DNA from: Blastocladiella emersonii ATCC 22665
Taxonomy: Eukaryota > Blastocladiomycota > Blastocladiomycetes > Blastocladiales > Blastocladiaceae
Direction of reading: 5' to 3'
NCBI GenBank assembly: GCA_025594325.1
Contig: JANHCV010000012.1
Span: forward strand, 1,240,001 to 1,304,000
DNA length: 64,000 bases
The position numbers were made by a program, and so were the translations under genes. Shown piece after piece: positions 52,605 to 63,385 of the stretch. Below the pieces are notes generated by a model. The model saw only the letters and a list, made by a program, of their open reading frames with translations. It did no database searches and was not told the origin of the DNA. Every line of letters begins with the position of its first letter. Positions within the stretch are counted from its first letter, which is position 1.

Positions 52605-54075
52605 TTGCTATGCCTGACGCTGTCAAATCTGTGTGTTTGCGCTCACACAGCTCCGATCTCGCGGTCAGAACTCGTCAAGTTCAAACTTCTCACGCTCTAT
52701 GAGCTCCACTGCACTCTGCTCCGCGGATCAGCGCCGAGCGACCGGTCGCCCGAGTACGCTGAACTGGCCCTCGGCTGGTTCGACCAGGCCGCTCGCCTTG
52801 TGTGTGCGTGCCTCAACAACTACACCATGATCCACACGCCCAAGTACCACTGCCTGAGCGAGTACGTCGAGTTCATCAAGCGCTTCGGCCCCACCACGAA
52901 CCTGTCGACCGAGGCGAGGGAGCGCATGTACCAGTTCAACGCCTAGATCGCGGCCAAGTTCACAAACCACACGGCGACCTCGACTGAGCAGATGTTATTA
53001 CGCGTGGCCTCGTGCGAGGCCCTGCAGGCGATCGTGCGCACGCTCGTGAGGGAGTGCGACCCCGCAGTACAGATTTGCTTACTCTCGCGCGCCGTGGAGC
53101 ACCACTAACGCTCACATCGTCACGATTGCGTAACAGGAATACGAGGGCATGGACGAGGTCTTCAACAACCTGGCCGGCGTGCGCCTGACCACGCTCAAGG
53201 TGACAACGTTTGACCTCATCAAGTTTGGTCCTGGGCGCGAGGAACACTTCTCGTTTGGCACGACCGCGAGCTCGAGCATGGACCAGCTCTCGACCCGGAC
53301 CCCGTTCCTCGCCCAGATCCTCCATGGTTACCTGGCCGAGGACGCTGGACTCTCGGCGCAGCGCGCGGCCGACGATCCGCTCATGCGTCCTGACGACGGC
53401 AAGGTACTCGCGTGCGCGCGAACTGTATCGCAAACACTTGAAGCTGACGCTCCCGGCTCGCGACGTGTGTAGTTCCTCATGTCCAAGGCGCGATCTCCTT
53501 CGAGGCCTTCTCGCTCGGCGGGTTCCGCAACGAGCAGCTCACGGGCAAGTGCGAGTTCCCGACCCGCGGCAAGACGCACGCGGACTGGGTCATGGTTCGC
53601 TGCTTGCTGAGCTCGCACCGAACGATTCGGTCGCTAACATCTGCTTTCTCGCGTACGGTAGTATCTCACGTCGGACAAGAAGTACCGCGTCGGGAAGCTG
53701 GCCGCCGCGCTGCACTTTACGCACAACGGCACCGAGCACGACGTGGCCATCGTCAAGCAGTTCCGCGTCCAGGACGACGCGCCGGGCGGCGGCAAAAAGT
53801 ACAAAAACATCCCGGTGCAGGTCCTCGCCCTGCATCCCGCGGTGCCGGGGATGAGTCTCGGCCGCTACCATGCCGTGGACGTGGCGGCCTTCCAGACCTT
53901 TGTCCACGTCGTGCCCAACTACGACCGGCCCGCAGCGCCCACGCGTTCGGGCGCAGGCAACGCCCTGCTCGAGAGCGAGTACAGGGAGTGGCTGCTCAAC
54001 CCGTTCGACTGCGCTGGGTCGGCCGCGCTCATGGCGTACCTGTGGGAGTGCGACCTACTCGAGGTGATTGTGTAG
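52605..54075 (+). pseudogene. transposase-like relic (C-terminal region resembling CACTA/Plavaka/KDZ types)
   Basis: One piece reads YTMIHTPKYHCLSEYVEFIK, then RFGPTTNLSTEARERMYQFN. This matches the K-x-H-x-L-x-H/Y...I-x-R-F-G-P-x-x-x-(F/Y)-S/N-T-E-x-x-E-R pattern near the end of these transposases. A TAG (52944-52946) follows, and the frame goes on with IAAKFTNHTATSTEQMLLRV. Good introns are then visible (GTACAG...GTAACAG before EYEGMDEVFNNL; GTTCGC...TACGGTAG between THADWVM and YLTSDKKYRVGKLAAALHFT). The end is MAYLWECDLLEVIV at 54075. The catalytic DDE part is not visible upstream. The assignment rests on motif memory and would need a profile search. Confidence 0.45.
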
Positions 54076-54384
54076 GGGAACCCGGTCGGGTCCCGCGGCG
54101 GCGCGTAGCGAGCGCCGTCTCTTGCAAGACCAGCGACGAGGACGAGTTGCGGCGCGTGGCGGGCGCCGCTGGTCGAAATACATGACCTCGTTCTCTCAGA
54201 TCATCACTCTCGCTGCCGCATCGGTGACTTTATGCGTTTCGCGCTCGCGAGCGACGCAGTGTCACGGGTCGAACACGAGTCGAAGCGCATAACCTCTCTT
54301 CACCGCGTCAAAGTCTCAGGCAATCGCTCATAAATAGGTTGCATCAAGTCGCCGGAGCAGAAAATTCATGGTTCATACTGGTCG

Positions 54385-55005
54385 ATGCGTGCGTGGGGAG
54401 CGGGGACTTGGAGATGGCGAGGGCACCGACCCGGTTCGCGCGACCCTTTGCGCAAACCCCTGCGCCACTTTAGCTGGCGCCGCGGCCGGGTTTGCGCAAA
54501 CCCCTTTGCGCAAAGGGTCGCGCAGCCGGAGCCGTTTCGGCGATGGATCACGGAGCTCCCGTCCGATCTTGAGACGCTAGACATTGCGGGTCCCGAGCTT
54601 GACGAGGAGCATGTGGCGCTGCTTGTCGAGCGCTGTCCGCCATCGCTCATGTTTCTCACCTTCACGCGGTCCAGCAGCTACACCAACCAGCAGCTCTTCA
54701 CCGAGGTCGTGTGCAAGCTGCCCACATCCACCATGATCGCAGCGCCCAAACCGATTGCGGATAAGGGTGCCCGCAAGCCCGAGAGCGGGAACCGACGCGG
54801 GGGTTTGGACTTGCTGCAGGCTCTTGGAACCGAGGGCGAGGCCGAGGGCAAGTGCGACTGCAGCAAGGGCGACGACAGAAAGCTGTATAGCTTCTGCGGG
54901 TACGGGTACAGACGCGCGAGCGGAAGCGTCCCAGAGTGTCTCGTTGTCAGCGCTCGCTGGAGACCTGGGGATGCGCATGGCCGTGGCCATGATCGCTTAC
55001 ACTAG
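54385..55005 (+). pseudogene. LRR-like fragment with embedded palindromes
   Basis: The frame reads WITELPSDLETLDIAGPELD, then EEHVALLVERCPPSLMFLTF: two leucine-rich-repeat-like units. Upstream it runs through the GCGCAAA palindromes, and downstream it becomes Lys/Gly-rich. A nearby + frame (54989-55168) encodes a Ser/Asp/Glu-rich acidic tail. Probably a relic of an LRR gene family, like 50403-50476. Confidence 0.35.
54438..54523. repeat. perfect 19-bp inverted repeat with TTTGCGCAAA core
   Basis: GCGCGACCCTTTGCGCAAA (54438-54456) is exactly complementary to TTTGCGCAAAGGGTCGCGC (54505-54523). Inside are further GGGTTTGCGCAAACCCC palindromes. The 86-bp unit could fold into a cruciform or long hairpin and looks like a small palindromic repeat element. 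Confidence 0.75.
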
Positions 55006-55489
55006 CGAGGTCATGACCCGCCATGTCCAAGGCGATGAGGATGACACGAGCAGCAGTGAAGGTACTGGCGGCGATAGCGCTAGCGACGATGGGACCAGCA
55101 GCGGCGGCAGTGACGAGTCCTCGGAAGACGACGGGGAGCTTGAGTCGCACGGCGACGGGGACGAGTAGCTGTTCTCGCCCACAGGACGGCGCTCGCGGCG
55201 TCGGTAGCGTTATCTCCTCCCTCTCTTCATTGAATACATGATCGTCATTGCGCCCGTCTCCACAGACCTGCCCCCGTCCGCTTGCGCGCGCGGGGTGGTC
55301 ACCGGACGGGAGAAACTGTGCAACGCTCTCCCAGCTGCAACGTTGTCCTGATCTCCTGCCAAAACGAGTCCAAGGCTCGCTCAATCAAAGGTATACAAGA
55401 GTGATATTCCATTTGTATTGCATGCGAGCGGTGGGAGAGCGAGGACCGAACGGCCGACCTCGTCCGCTCTTGTGGCCCCTCCTCCCGCA

Positions 55490-58400
55490 ATGAACCCGCA
55501 TGCACCCAACACTATCAATGAAGCACCACGCAAGCAGCTGCCAGACTCGGTGCATCGGGCCAAGCGCGCCCGCACCGACGCACCGCGGGCCGCGGTCGCC
55601 GCCGTCCCTGTCCCTGCTCCCGCCCCCGTCGCCGTTCCGGCACCACGACAACTGCTGCCCGTCGAGGCCGTGCTCGACCTGGTTGCGTCACGCCGACGCA
55701 CCGCACCCGTCGACACGCTGAACGTGCACGCGGTAGGCGTCGTCGCCGCACGGAGCGTGTCGCCGGCGTCCACTCGCGCAAAACCGCTGCTCCTGGTGCG
55801 CCTGACGTCGGCGTCGCGCGAACACGCGGACGCAGCCGACCCGCCGGCGCTGCTCGCGTGCCTCAAGTGGACGCACCTCGAGCGGCTGGCGGGCGCCGAG
55901 CCCGTGGACGCGTACGTCGCGCGGGTCCTCGCCATCAACGCGGTCGTCGCGCTCACCCACCTCTACTACCGCGCAACGCCGCCCGAGGGCCCGGGCGGGT
56001 TCGACCGGTGGGGGTCGACGGGCAAGACGGCCGTGGTGCCCGAGGAGATCGTCCGCGCGCACTACCTCGTGCAGGGCGACCGCGGGCGCCCGCTCGAGGC
56101 GACGGCAAGGCGCGACCACGTCATGTCGTCGCAGGCGCTCGTGCGCAGCGCCATGTGGGGCACCTCCTCGCAGCACTCGAACCCGCCGAGCCAGGCGCCG
56201 CCGGTGCCCGAGCTGCGGCGGGCGTACGGACCGGGCGCGGTTCCGCCGCCACCCGACCTCGAGTTTGAGATGACGCAGGCAGCCGCGGTCGACGACCCCT
56301 CGCTCCTCGCCGGCATCGACCCCGCTGTCAACCCGCACACGCTCTCGTTCCAGGGCACCATCACGCGGTGCCTGTCGTACGCGCTGGGCCTGTACGAGGC
56401 GGACCGGCAGATCGTGGTGCTTCTGTTCCACCACCATGCCGCGTCGCTAGCGCCGCGCCACGCGCGGTACCCGGTCCCGATCCGCCTCGACAACGTGCAC
56501 CTGTGGACGCTCGACCCGGCGACGCTCGCGCCGCCGCTTGCCGCGGTCCTCGGCGTCACGCCGCACAACACGCCGTTCCCGATCTGCGTCGCGTGCGCGT
56601 ACTCGACCGTGACGTGGGGGACCGCCAGCTCGCCCGACCCGGCTATTCCGGACCTCTCCGCCAACGACCAATTCTGGCTCCGCGCGGTCCATCCGCTGCG
56701 CGGGATGCTGGTCCCCGTCGCGACGCTGCTGCACTGGGCGGGCGCCGCCATGGAGCTCGTGGCGCAGATCGACGCGCTGACGCCGCCGCCAAATGCGCCC
56801 GAACCGCCTGCGGTCCCGCCCGACTGCCCACTCCCGCCGCCGCCGCCTGCACACTCGCGCCCGCACGCGCTCGGGTTCACGGTGCTCCACACGGCGTACC
56901 TCGCGCGGTTCAACGCGCGCGCACCCGTGTTCGCGCGCCGCGTCTGGTCCGCCGAGTTTGTTGAGCACCCGGGCCACTGCTCGGTGCTCGGGTACCCGCC
57001 GCCGGCGGCGGGAGCGGGCGCGGGACGGGTTGGACTCGTCACGGCGCGCGGGCCCGACCAGCTCACGAGCCGCGGCGCGGACGGCAAGTCGCTCCCGCTC
57101 GCGCTGCGGGACACGTGTCCGTCGCTCCTCGGCCACGTCGTGTGGATCGCGGACCCGCGGTTCGTGCGCGACGAGGCGACGGGCGAGGAGTGGGTCGTCG
57201 CTGACGCGCCGCCGCTCATTGTGCGCCGCATCGACCATGGGGGCGGCGGCGAGGGCGGCGAGTGGTTCGCGATCTCGCTGCGCTCCGTCACCCGCAACAG
57301 CGCCGACGGTGTCGCGCTACACGGCGTCGGCGGGCGGTACGCGGGTGAGAAGGACCGGCGGATCGTGGTCCGCGGCGTCGCTGCCTCTGGCCCGCGCACG
57401 TGGGCGGCCGCGGTGCGGCTCCACGAGGTGTATGCGGTGCGTGCGCGCGTCGAGGCCGAGGGTGCCGACGAGATTGTCCTCGCGGCGCCGTCGTGCGTCC
57501 TCCCGCTCGACGCCGCACGGATGCAGCGGTTCTGGCCGCGCCGGCCCGCACCCGCTCCAGCGCCGACGCCGGCCACGCTTCCCGCGCAATGGTCCCACCT
57601 CGCCGCGGCTCCGTTTGACGTGACCCCCGTCGCCCGCGTTCTCGACGACGACCACGACCTCCCGGCTGGCGGGACCGTGCACCTCGCGGGCACCATCGCC
57701 GCGTACCAAGTCGCGCCCGTGCGGCCCGGCCCCGCGCGCCCGCGCCGCGTCAAGCTCACGCTCGTCGACGCGCGCGACCGGATCAACCGCATCGTCGTGT
57801 ACCTCCCGGACCCGAGCTACCTCCCGTTCCCGTGTTTTCGGGTGAGCGACGCGGTCGTCCTCGTCTCGCACCTCACGCCGACGGCCGGCGGGCCCGGTGG
57901 GCGGACGGCGGTCGCGACGCACGCGACACGCGTGCAGGTCTTCGCGGGGCGCGAACTGGATCCGCCGCCGCCCGCTCAAGAGGGGGACGCCGGGTGGTGG
58001 ACCCCGCCGCGCATCCGGTCGCACGCGCACCGGCTCACACCAAGCGGTTTCGCCCTGCCGCTCCGCCCGCTCACATCTCTCCCACCGCGCTCGCTCGCCG
58101 CCTCAATCGTGCGCGTGGTCCGCGCCCCGTCGCTGTCCGTATACCTCTCCTGCACGTCGTGCGGCGGTACCGTGACATCGTCGCGGTGCACTGCCGGGTG
58201 TGCCTCTCCAAACTGGCAGATCGAGTGCCGCGGGACCGTGACGCTCGCGGACGCGGGCGGGAGCGGGACGGCCGACACCGTGTGCGACGCGTGGGCCGCG
58301 TGGCGCGAGTGGACGCGCGGGACAGAGGGGGTCGAGGCGGCGGCGGCGGAGCGCGGGATGCGAAGGATCGTGGTGCGCGAGGCGGGCGACAGGGCGCCCG

Positions 58401-58552
58401 CGGACCTCGTGCTCGACCCGCGCGCGCGGTTCGAGGTGGCCGTCGCGCGCGCGGGCATGGGCGAGCCCGTGGTCGTCCCGCTGCGCGTGGTGGCGAGCCG
58501 GCGGGTCGCGGACGCGCGGGCGGCGGCGTGGCGGATGTTGGCGTCCGGTTGA
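55490..58552 (+). CDS. large OB-fold / zinc-ribbon protein, possible CTC1-like telomere factor
   Basis: Single exon of 1020 aa. A basic, disordered N terminus comes first. Residues ~280-330 read LSFQGTITRCLSYALGLYEA, then IRLDNVHLWTL, an OB-fold-like strand pattern with the G-L-Y-E motif I associate with CTC1. Later GGTVHLAGTIAAYQVAPVRP and KLTLVDARDRINRIVVYLPD (~720-780) suggest another OB fold. At ~886-905 LSCTSCGGTVTSSRCTAGC with a downstream Cys (WQIEC) looks like the zinc ribbon of RPA70-type OB folds. The order of several OB folds with one zinc ribbon near the C terminus fits CTC1 of the CST complex, or an RPA70-related protein. No database comparison was possible, so the name is a hypothesis. 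Unusually Ala/Pro/Arg-rich throughout. Confidence 0.5.
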   Translation: MNPHAPNTINEAPRKQLPDSVHRAKRARTDAPRAAVAAVPVPAPAPVAVPAPRQLLPVEAVLDLVASRRRTAPVDTLNVHAVGVVAARSVSPASTRAKPLLLVRLTSASREHADAADPPALLACLKWTHLERLAGAEPVDAYVARVLAINAVVALTHLYYRATPPEGPGGFDRWGSTGKTAVVPEEIVRAHYLVQGDRGRPLEATARRDHVMSSQALVRSAMWGTSSQHSNPPSQAPPVPELRRAYGPGAVPPPPDLEFEMTQAAAVDDPSLLAGIDPAVNPHTLSFQGTITRCLSYALGLYEADRQIVVLLFHHHAASLAPRHARYPVPIRLDNVHLWTLDPATLAPPLAAVLGVTPHNTPFPICVACAYSTVTWGTASSPDPAIPDLSANDQFWLRAVHPLRGMLVPVATLLHWAGAAMELVAQIDALTPPPNAPEPPAVPPDCPLPPPPPAHSRPHALGFTVLHTAYLARFNARAPVFARRVWSAEFVEHPGHCSVLGYPPPAAGAGAGRVGLVTARGPDQLTSRGADGKSLPLALRDTCPSLLGHVVWIADPRFVRDEATGEEWVVADAPPLIVRRIDHGGGGEGGEWFAISLRSVTRNSADGVALHGVGGRYAGEKDRRIVVRGVAASGPRTWAAAVRLHEVYAVRARVEAEGADEIVLAAPSCVLPLDAARMQRFWPRRPAPAPAPTPATLPAQWSHLAAAPFDVTPVARVLDDDHDLPAGGTVHLAGTIAAYQVAPVRPGPARPRRVKLTLVDARDRINRIVVYLPDPSYLPFPCFRVSDAVVLVSHLTPTAGGPGGRTAVATHATRVQVFAGRELDPPPPAQEGDAGWWTPPRIRSHAHRLTPSGFALPLRPLTSLPPRSLAASIVRVVRAPSLSVYLSCTSCGGTVTSSRCTAGCASPNWQIECRGTVTLADAGGSGTADTVCDAWAAWREWTRGTEGVEAAAAERGMRRIVVREAGDRAPADLVLDPRARFEVAVARAGMGEPVVVPLRVVASRRVADARAAAWRMLASG

Positions 58553-58585
58553 CGTACGGTTAGTTCATATATATACAGCTATCCC

Positions 58586-59310
58586 TCAGTTGCGGTAGAC
58601 GGGCGGCCTGCCGGCGCGGTTGTGCTGGATGCGGACGAACAGCCAGTCGACGGCGTCGCGGACGCCCGAACCCGTCAGCGCGACGCAGGGGAGCACTTTT
58701 GAGTCGCGCGCGCCCATCTGCAGCGCAATGTGGTTGAAGATCTCCTTGATCTGCTCGACGCGCATCGCGCCCGGCAGGTCCTGCTTGTTGGCGAGCATCA
58801 GCACGGGCAGGCCCTCGAGCGCGTCGTTGGTGATCATCTTGTCTATGTTCGTGGGTGAGGGTGTGAGTGGCGAGGGAGTGGGCGAGGCGGAGGAGGGGAA
58901 ACCAGCGCGCACCGAACGTTGCCTTGACCGCCTCGAGCCGCGCGACGTCCGTCGAGTCGACGACGAAGATGACGGCGTGGGCTTCCGAGTAGTACTTTTC
59001 CCAGATGCTGTGCAGCTCCTGCTGGCCGCCGAGGTCCCAGAAGTTGACGTTGACCTTGTCCATGGCGATCTTGCCGACTTTCCAGACGAGTGTCAGTCTC
59101 CTTGACCCAGTCTCACACAACCCGACACGCACTGTTCAGGCCGATCGTCGGCGCAATCTTCTCGGGCGACATGGCCATGACGCCCGTGAAGATGTGCTTG
59201 ATACGCTCGAGCAGCGTGGTCTTGCCCGCATTGTCGAGCCCGAGGATGATCACCGAGTACTCTTCCCGCCGCGTCCACAGCTTGTACAGGCCCGAGACTA
59301 GCGTATACAT
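58586..59310 (-). CDS. ARFRP1: ARF-related GTPase ARFRP1 (yeast Arl3 type)
   Basis: Three exons: 59310-59133, 59077-58913 and 58842-58586, giving 199 aa, the usual family length. MYTLVSGLYKLWTRREEYSV begins without the Gly2 myristoylation site of ARFs, as in ARFRP1/Arl3. The P-loop is GLDNAGKT, switch 1 has APTIGLNIGKI, G3 is WDLGGQQELHSIWEKYYSEA, G4 is NKQD and G5 is CVALTGSG. It acts at the trans-Golgi, upstream of ARL1 and golgin recruitment. The first intron (55 nt) ends at CTGGAAAG; this choice restores the conserved GLN-IGK junction. ACTTGATGCA overlaps the ATG. Confidence 0.93.
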
Positions 59311-59320
59311 TGCATCAAGT
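59310..59320 (-). promoter_or_regulatory. TTGCATCAAGT motif abutting the ARFRP1 start codon
   Basis: On the coding strand ACTTGATGCAATG: the motif's last A is the A of the start codon. Third case of this motif at a minus-strand start. Confidence 0.5.
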
Positions 59321-59476
59321 GAGGTGGAGGGTGGGGAGGGTGGGTGGCTCAGCCGGGGCGGGGCGGGGATGACTGCGGCACGGGCGGGCGGTCGCGCGCG
59401 TGCGTGGCACCGCCGCCACCGAGCGGGCGCGCGACGTTCATGTTGTTGCTCAGGGATGAATGTATTAGTGGTAGTT

Positions 59477-61049
59477 CTACTTGCGCGCCTTGGCGCCCTT
59501 GGCCTTGCTGCTGCTGCTGCTACTGCTGCCCGCGTCGCGCTTGGCCTTGGCCGGCCGTTCCGCAGCGGCGTCGCGCCGGCGCGGCTTCTTGCTCGCGTCG
59601 TCACCCTTCTCGCCGGCGTCCGTGTCCGCGTCGTCGGCGTCGGTGTCGAGCCCGCGCTTCTTCTTCATGTTGATGTCGCGCTTGGTCCCGAAGCCCGTTT
59701 CCTCGAGGTGCTACACACGGTGCACGCGCACAGGTCAGTCTCCGCCCCGCCACCACCCGCCATGGCGAACGTACCATGAGCGCCTCGCGCTTCGCAATGT
59801 TGACCTCGTTGAGCACGTCGAGCGTGTTGACCTCGTTCTCGTCGACGGGGTACTCCTCGAGCTTCTTACCGAGCTTCTCCTCGATGTTATGGACGACGTC
59901 GACGTCGCGCTCGCAGACGACCGACAGCGACATCCCGCCGCGCCCGGCGCGCGCGGTGCGGCCGACGCGGTGAATGTAGTCGGTGGCGCACGCGGGGATG
60001 TCGTAGTTGATGACGAGCTGGACCTTGGGGATATCGAGTCCACGCGACCCGACGTCGGTGGCGAGCAGGATGTCGACGACGTTGGACTTGAACTTGGCGA
60101 GCGACGCGACGCGCTCGGCCTGCGTCATGAAGCTGTGCAGGCCCGTGCACCGGATCCCGAAGTTCTGCAGCAGCGCGACGACGAGCGCGCACGTCCGGCA
60201 CCGCGACGTGAAGATGATCACCGACTTGTCCTTGAAGTCGTTCTTCATCAGGTGCACCAGGTACGCCTCCTTGACCGAGCTCGGCACAAAAATGTACCGC
60301 TGGTCGAGCTGCGCGTTGGCCTCGTACTTTTCGCTGCTGCGGTGGACAAACAGGTTCTTGAGCCCGGCCTCGCCGGACCCGTCGCCGATCAGCGCCTCGA
60401 TGCTCTTGGTCATGGTCGCCGAGAACAGCAGCGTCTGGCGGTCGGGCGCGAGCTGCGCGAACAGCGCCTCGAGATCGCTGCTGAACGTCGGGTGCAGCAG
60501 CCGGTCGGCCTCGTCGAGGACCAGGAACCGCGCGCGCTTCAGCGACATGCGCGTGCCCGAGTTGAGGTGGTCGACGAGCCGCCCGGGCGTCCCGATGATC
60601 ACGTGTGGGCGCTTCTCGAGCTCCAGCGCCTGCGCCATCATGTCCATGCCGCCCACGACGACCGCCTCGCGCAGGTTGATCCCCGTGCCGAGCGCGCGGA
60701 ACTGCTCCGCGATCTGGAACGCCAGCTCGCGCGTCGGCGTCAGGACCAGCGCGTACGGGCCGTACATGTCCTCGGCCAGGCGCTGGATGATGGGCAGCGC
60801 GAAGGCGGCCGTCTTGCCGCTCCCCGTCTTGGCGTTGCCGACCACATTCTTGCCTACACATAGGCGCAGGGTGCGTTGGTGGGCTGGATGGCGGAATTGG
60901 CGCGCGCTAGGCTACTCACCCTCGAGGATCGCCGGGATACACGCGCGCTGGATGTCGGACGGCGCCGAGATGGCCAGCGTGTCGAGCACGTCCGTCAGCC
61001 ACTTGGAGATGCCGAGCTCCTTGAACGTTGTTGGCGACTCGCTATCCAT
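59477..61049 (-). CDS. DBP8: DEAD-box RNA helicase DBP8 / DDX49
   Basis: Three exons: 61049-60920, 60853-59775 and 59710-59477, giving 480 aa. The Q-motif region reads TFKELGISKWLTDVLDTLAI and PSDIQRACIPAIL. Motif I is AKTGSGKT, Ia PTRELAFQ, Ib TPGRLVDH, II DEAD (VLDEADRLLHPTFSSDLEAL), III SAT, IV IIFTSRCRTCALV, V ATDVGSRGLD, VI HRVGRTARAGR. The VLDEADRLL-HPTF and long C-terminal helix (VDVVHNIEEKLGKKLEEYPV) fit DBP8/DDX49, a nucleolar helicase needed for 40S ribosome assembly. The tail is Lys/Arg/Ser-rich and nuclear-localisation-like. The first intron falls directly before the P-loop. Confidence 0.93.
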
Positions 61050-61210
61050 TTGCTTTCTTTACTTTCGCGTATCTCAGCTCCACCGTGATGGACGCGACGT
61101 CGATGACGACGATGGCGGCCCAGCTCACGTCGCGTGTGGCGCGGGTGCGACTCGAGTCAGCCACTCCCACGTGATCCGTCGCTACGCAACTTAACGCGTT
61201 GTATATTTCT

Positions 61211-62855
61211 TCACAGCTCGCCGCGCCCACCACTATTCCCGCGTGGCGCGCTGTACCGCGTAGCACGCTCATCCCGCGGCGGCCGCTCGCGGTCCCACTC
61301 CCGCCCACCACCGCCACCACGCGCAGCGAGCGCCTTGGCCGACGGCGCGGGCGCGTCGCCGAGCCCGGGCAGCGCCGCGACGCCGGCGCGCGGGTCGAGG
61401 ACCATGTACCCGTCGTCGTCGACGGTGGTACGCTGGCGCAGGTCCTTGCCGAGGTGGTCCTTGTCGAACTTGAGCCGGTGCGCGAGCCAGCCAGCGTCCG
61501 AGACCGCGGCGTCGCCGTCGGCGGGCGCGGAGAACGAGTCGGTGCACGACAGGCAGCCGGGGACCGAGTGCAGGACGCACGCGGGGAGGTCTTTGGTGGT
61601 GTGAGTGGATGGGGTGGAGGGGGAGGCGGGCGCGTCGTGCAGCTTGGACCGGAACGAGGCGAGCGCGGCCAGAATGTCGCCGCCGGATCGCGCCTTGGCG
61701 CGCTGTTTCGCGGCCAGCTTGGCCTTTTCGAGCTCGCGCACGGCTGAGCTCGGGTCGGGTTTCGCGGGCTTCGAGGGCTTGGCGGCGGAGGCGGCGGGAT
61801 TCGCGGGGGCGGCCGGGGTCTTGGTCTCGGGGGCGGTGGCGGCCGGGTTGGACTTGGCGAGGAGCTCGCTACGCGTGGTCAGCGGGTCGGGTGAGTTGGC
61901 GACGAGGAGGAGGAAGGTGAGAAGGGCGAACGTACGCACGCTGCTGTATCTGCTTGCGCATGGCGGCGGCAAAGTCGAGGTCGTCGCCGTCCTGGGCCGG
62001 TGCAGGCGCAGGCACGGGTGCAGGCGAGGGCGGGGCGGCCTTTTGCGGGGTACGTTTCCGCGGGCTCGGCGGGGGCATGGAGGTGCGCGTTGGCGATACG
62101 ACGGGTGCGGGAGCCGCGGGCTCGGCCTTGCGCTTCGGCGGCGGCAGCGCAGCCGCGTCCTCGGCGTCGGGGATGGCCGAGGGCGTCGGCTTCTTCTTCT
62201 TGGCGGGGACGGCGAGCGGGGTCTCCTCGTCGCCGAACGAGAGCATGGCGAGGCTGCGCTTGGTGGCCTTGCGGGCCTTGGGCGCGGCGGGTTCCGCTGC
62301 CGTTTTGGCGGTGGCGGAGCGGTTCATGGCCGAGATGTCGCGCGGGACAATGTCGTCGAACGGATTCTCGACGATCTCGGCGCCGAGGATCCGCGGCGGG
62401 TTGACGGGCCGCTCGGACGCGTCGGTGGGCTGGTCGGCCATATCGAGGACGTTGAACAGCGTGTCGCCGGCCACCCGCCCGAAAATGGTATGGCGGCCCT
62501 GCAGCTCGGGGGTCTTGTCGAGGGTGAAGAAGAACTGCGACCCGCCGTCGGCGAGGGCGACGAGGCCGCGGCGCGCGAACCGCAGCCGCTGGTGGGTCTC
62601 GACGGGCAGCTTCTCGCCCGAGGCCGACTCGCCGCCATGCCCCGTGCCGGTCGGGTCGCCGCCCTGCAGGATGAAGTTGGGGACGAGGCGGTGGAAGACG
62701 GTGTTGTCGTAGTAGCCGTCGAGCGCGAGCTGCACAAAGTTGCGCGCGGCGAGCGGCGACTCGCGCGCCCACAGCTCGATGTCGACGGGCCCGCGCGTCG
62801 TCTGCAGGACCACCTTGCCGCGGGTCACGGGCTCGGTGACGTAGCTCGATGACAT
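61211..62855 (-). CDS. CWC27: spliceosome-associated cyclophilin CWC27
   Basis: Two exons: 62855-61936 and 61868-61211 (67-nt intron), giving 525 aa. YVTEPVTRGKVVLQTTRGPV, DIELWARESPLAARNFVQLA, VFHRLVPNFILQGGDPTGTG and SQFFFTLDKTPEL/HTIFGRV form a cyclophilin domain (residues ~1-175). As known for CWC27, the active site is probably altered: the usual Trp and some catalytic residues are replaced (E in TPELQGRHTIFG). The long second half is Lys/Ala/Pro-rich and ends in a conserved block with HRLKFDKDHLGKDLRQR and DGYMVLDPR. The known partner of CWC27 is CWC22 in the Bact spliceosome. Confidence 0.93.
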
Positions 62856-63385
62856 GGTTCAGCGTTGCATAGCAGGATGGTGGAGAGAGAGGACGGGAAG
62901 CGAGCAGCGGGGCGCAAAGAAGCCCGAAAAGCGCGTTGAAACGGTCAGGTGCGCGGCACGTGCGGGCGAGTGACGCGTCGCCCAAGGTTTGCACGGGTCG
63001 GCGCGGGTGCGCGTTGGGCCACGCGTTGCGCCGCCGCGTGCCGCCGCGATAAGGGAGGGCAATCGCCCGTCCCTCTCGGAGCAACGCGAAGACTCGGACG
63101 GCTTTTCTCTCTGCAGCGCGAGATCGCGGCGTGTCTCTCCCACCCACGTTCCCACGCCGCACGCGCTCCCGCCGGCACACCCTGCCCCAACACTTCTCGC
63201 TGCCTGCAACGCGTTCCGAGACCGCCGCGGCCGCCCATCGCGCTCGCTCTCTCCCCGCCCGCCCTCGCTCTTGAACAGTGGGACCCCCCTGCGACGCCGT
63301 CCTCCTCCACGGCCAACCACCAACTGCACTCCACGCAACAACACCACACACGCATCGAACACCACCACCACCACCACCACCCGCC
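62856..63385. promoter_or_regulatory. shared upstream region of CWC27 and glycogen phosphorylase
   Basis: 530 bp between divergent starts. There is a CACCACC run (about 63360-63380) directly before the phosphorylase ATG. No TATA box is seen. Confidence 0.4.
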
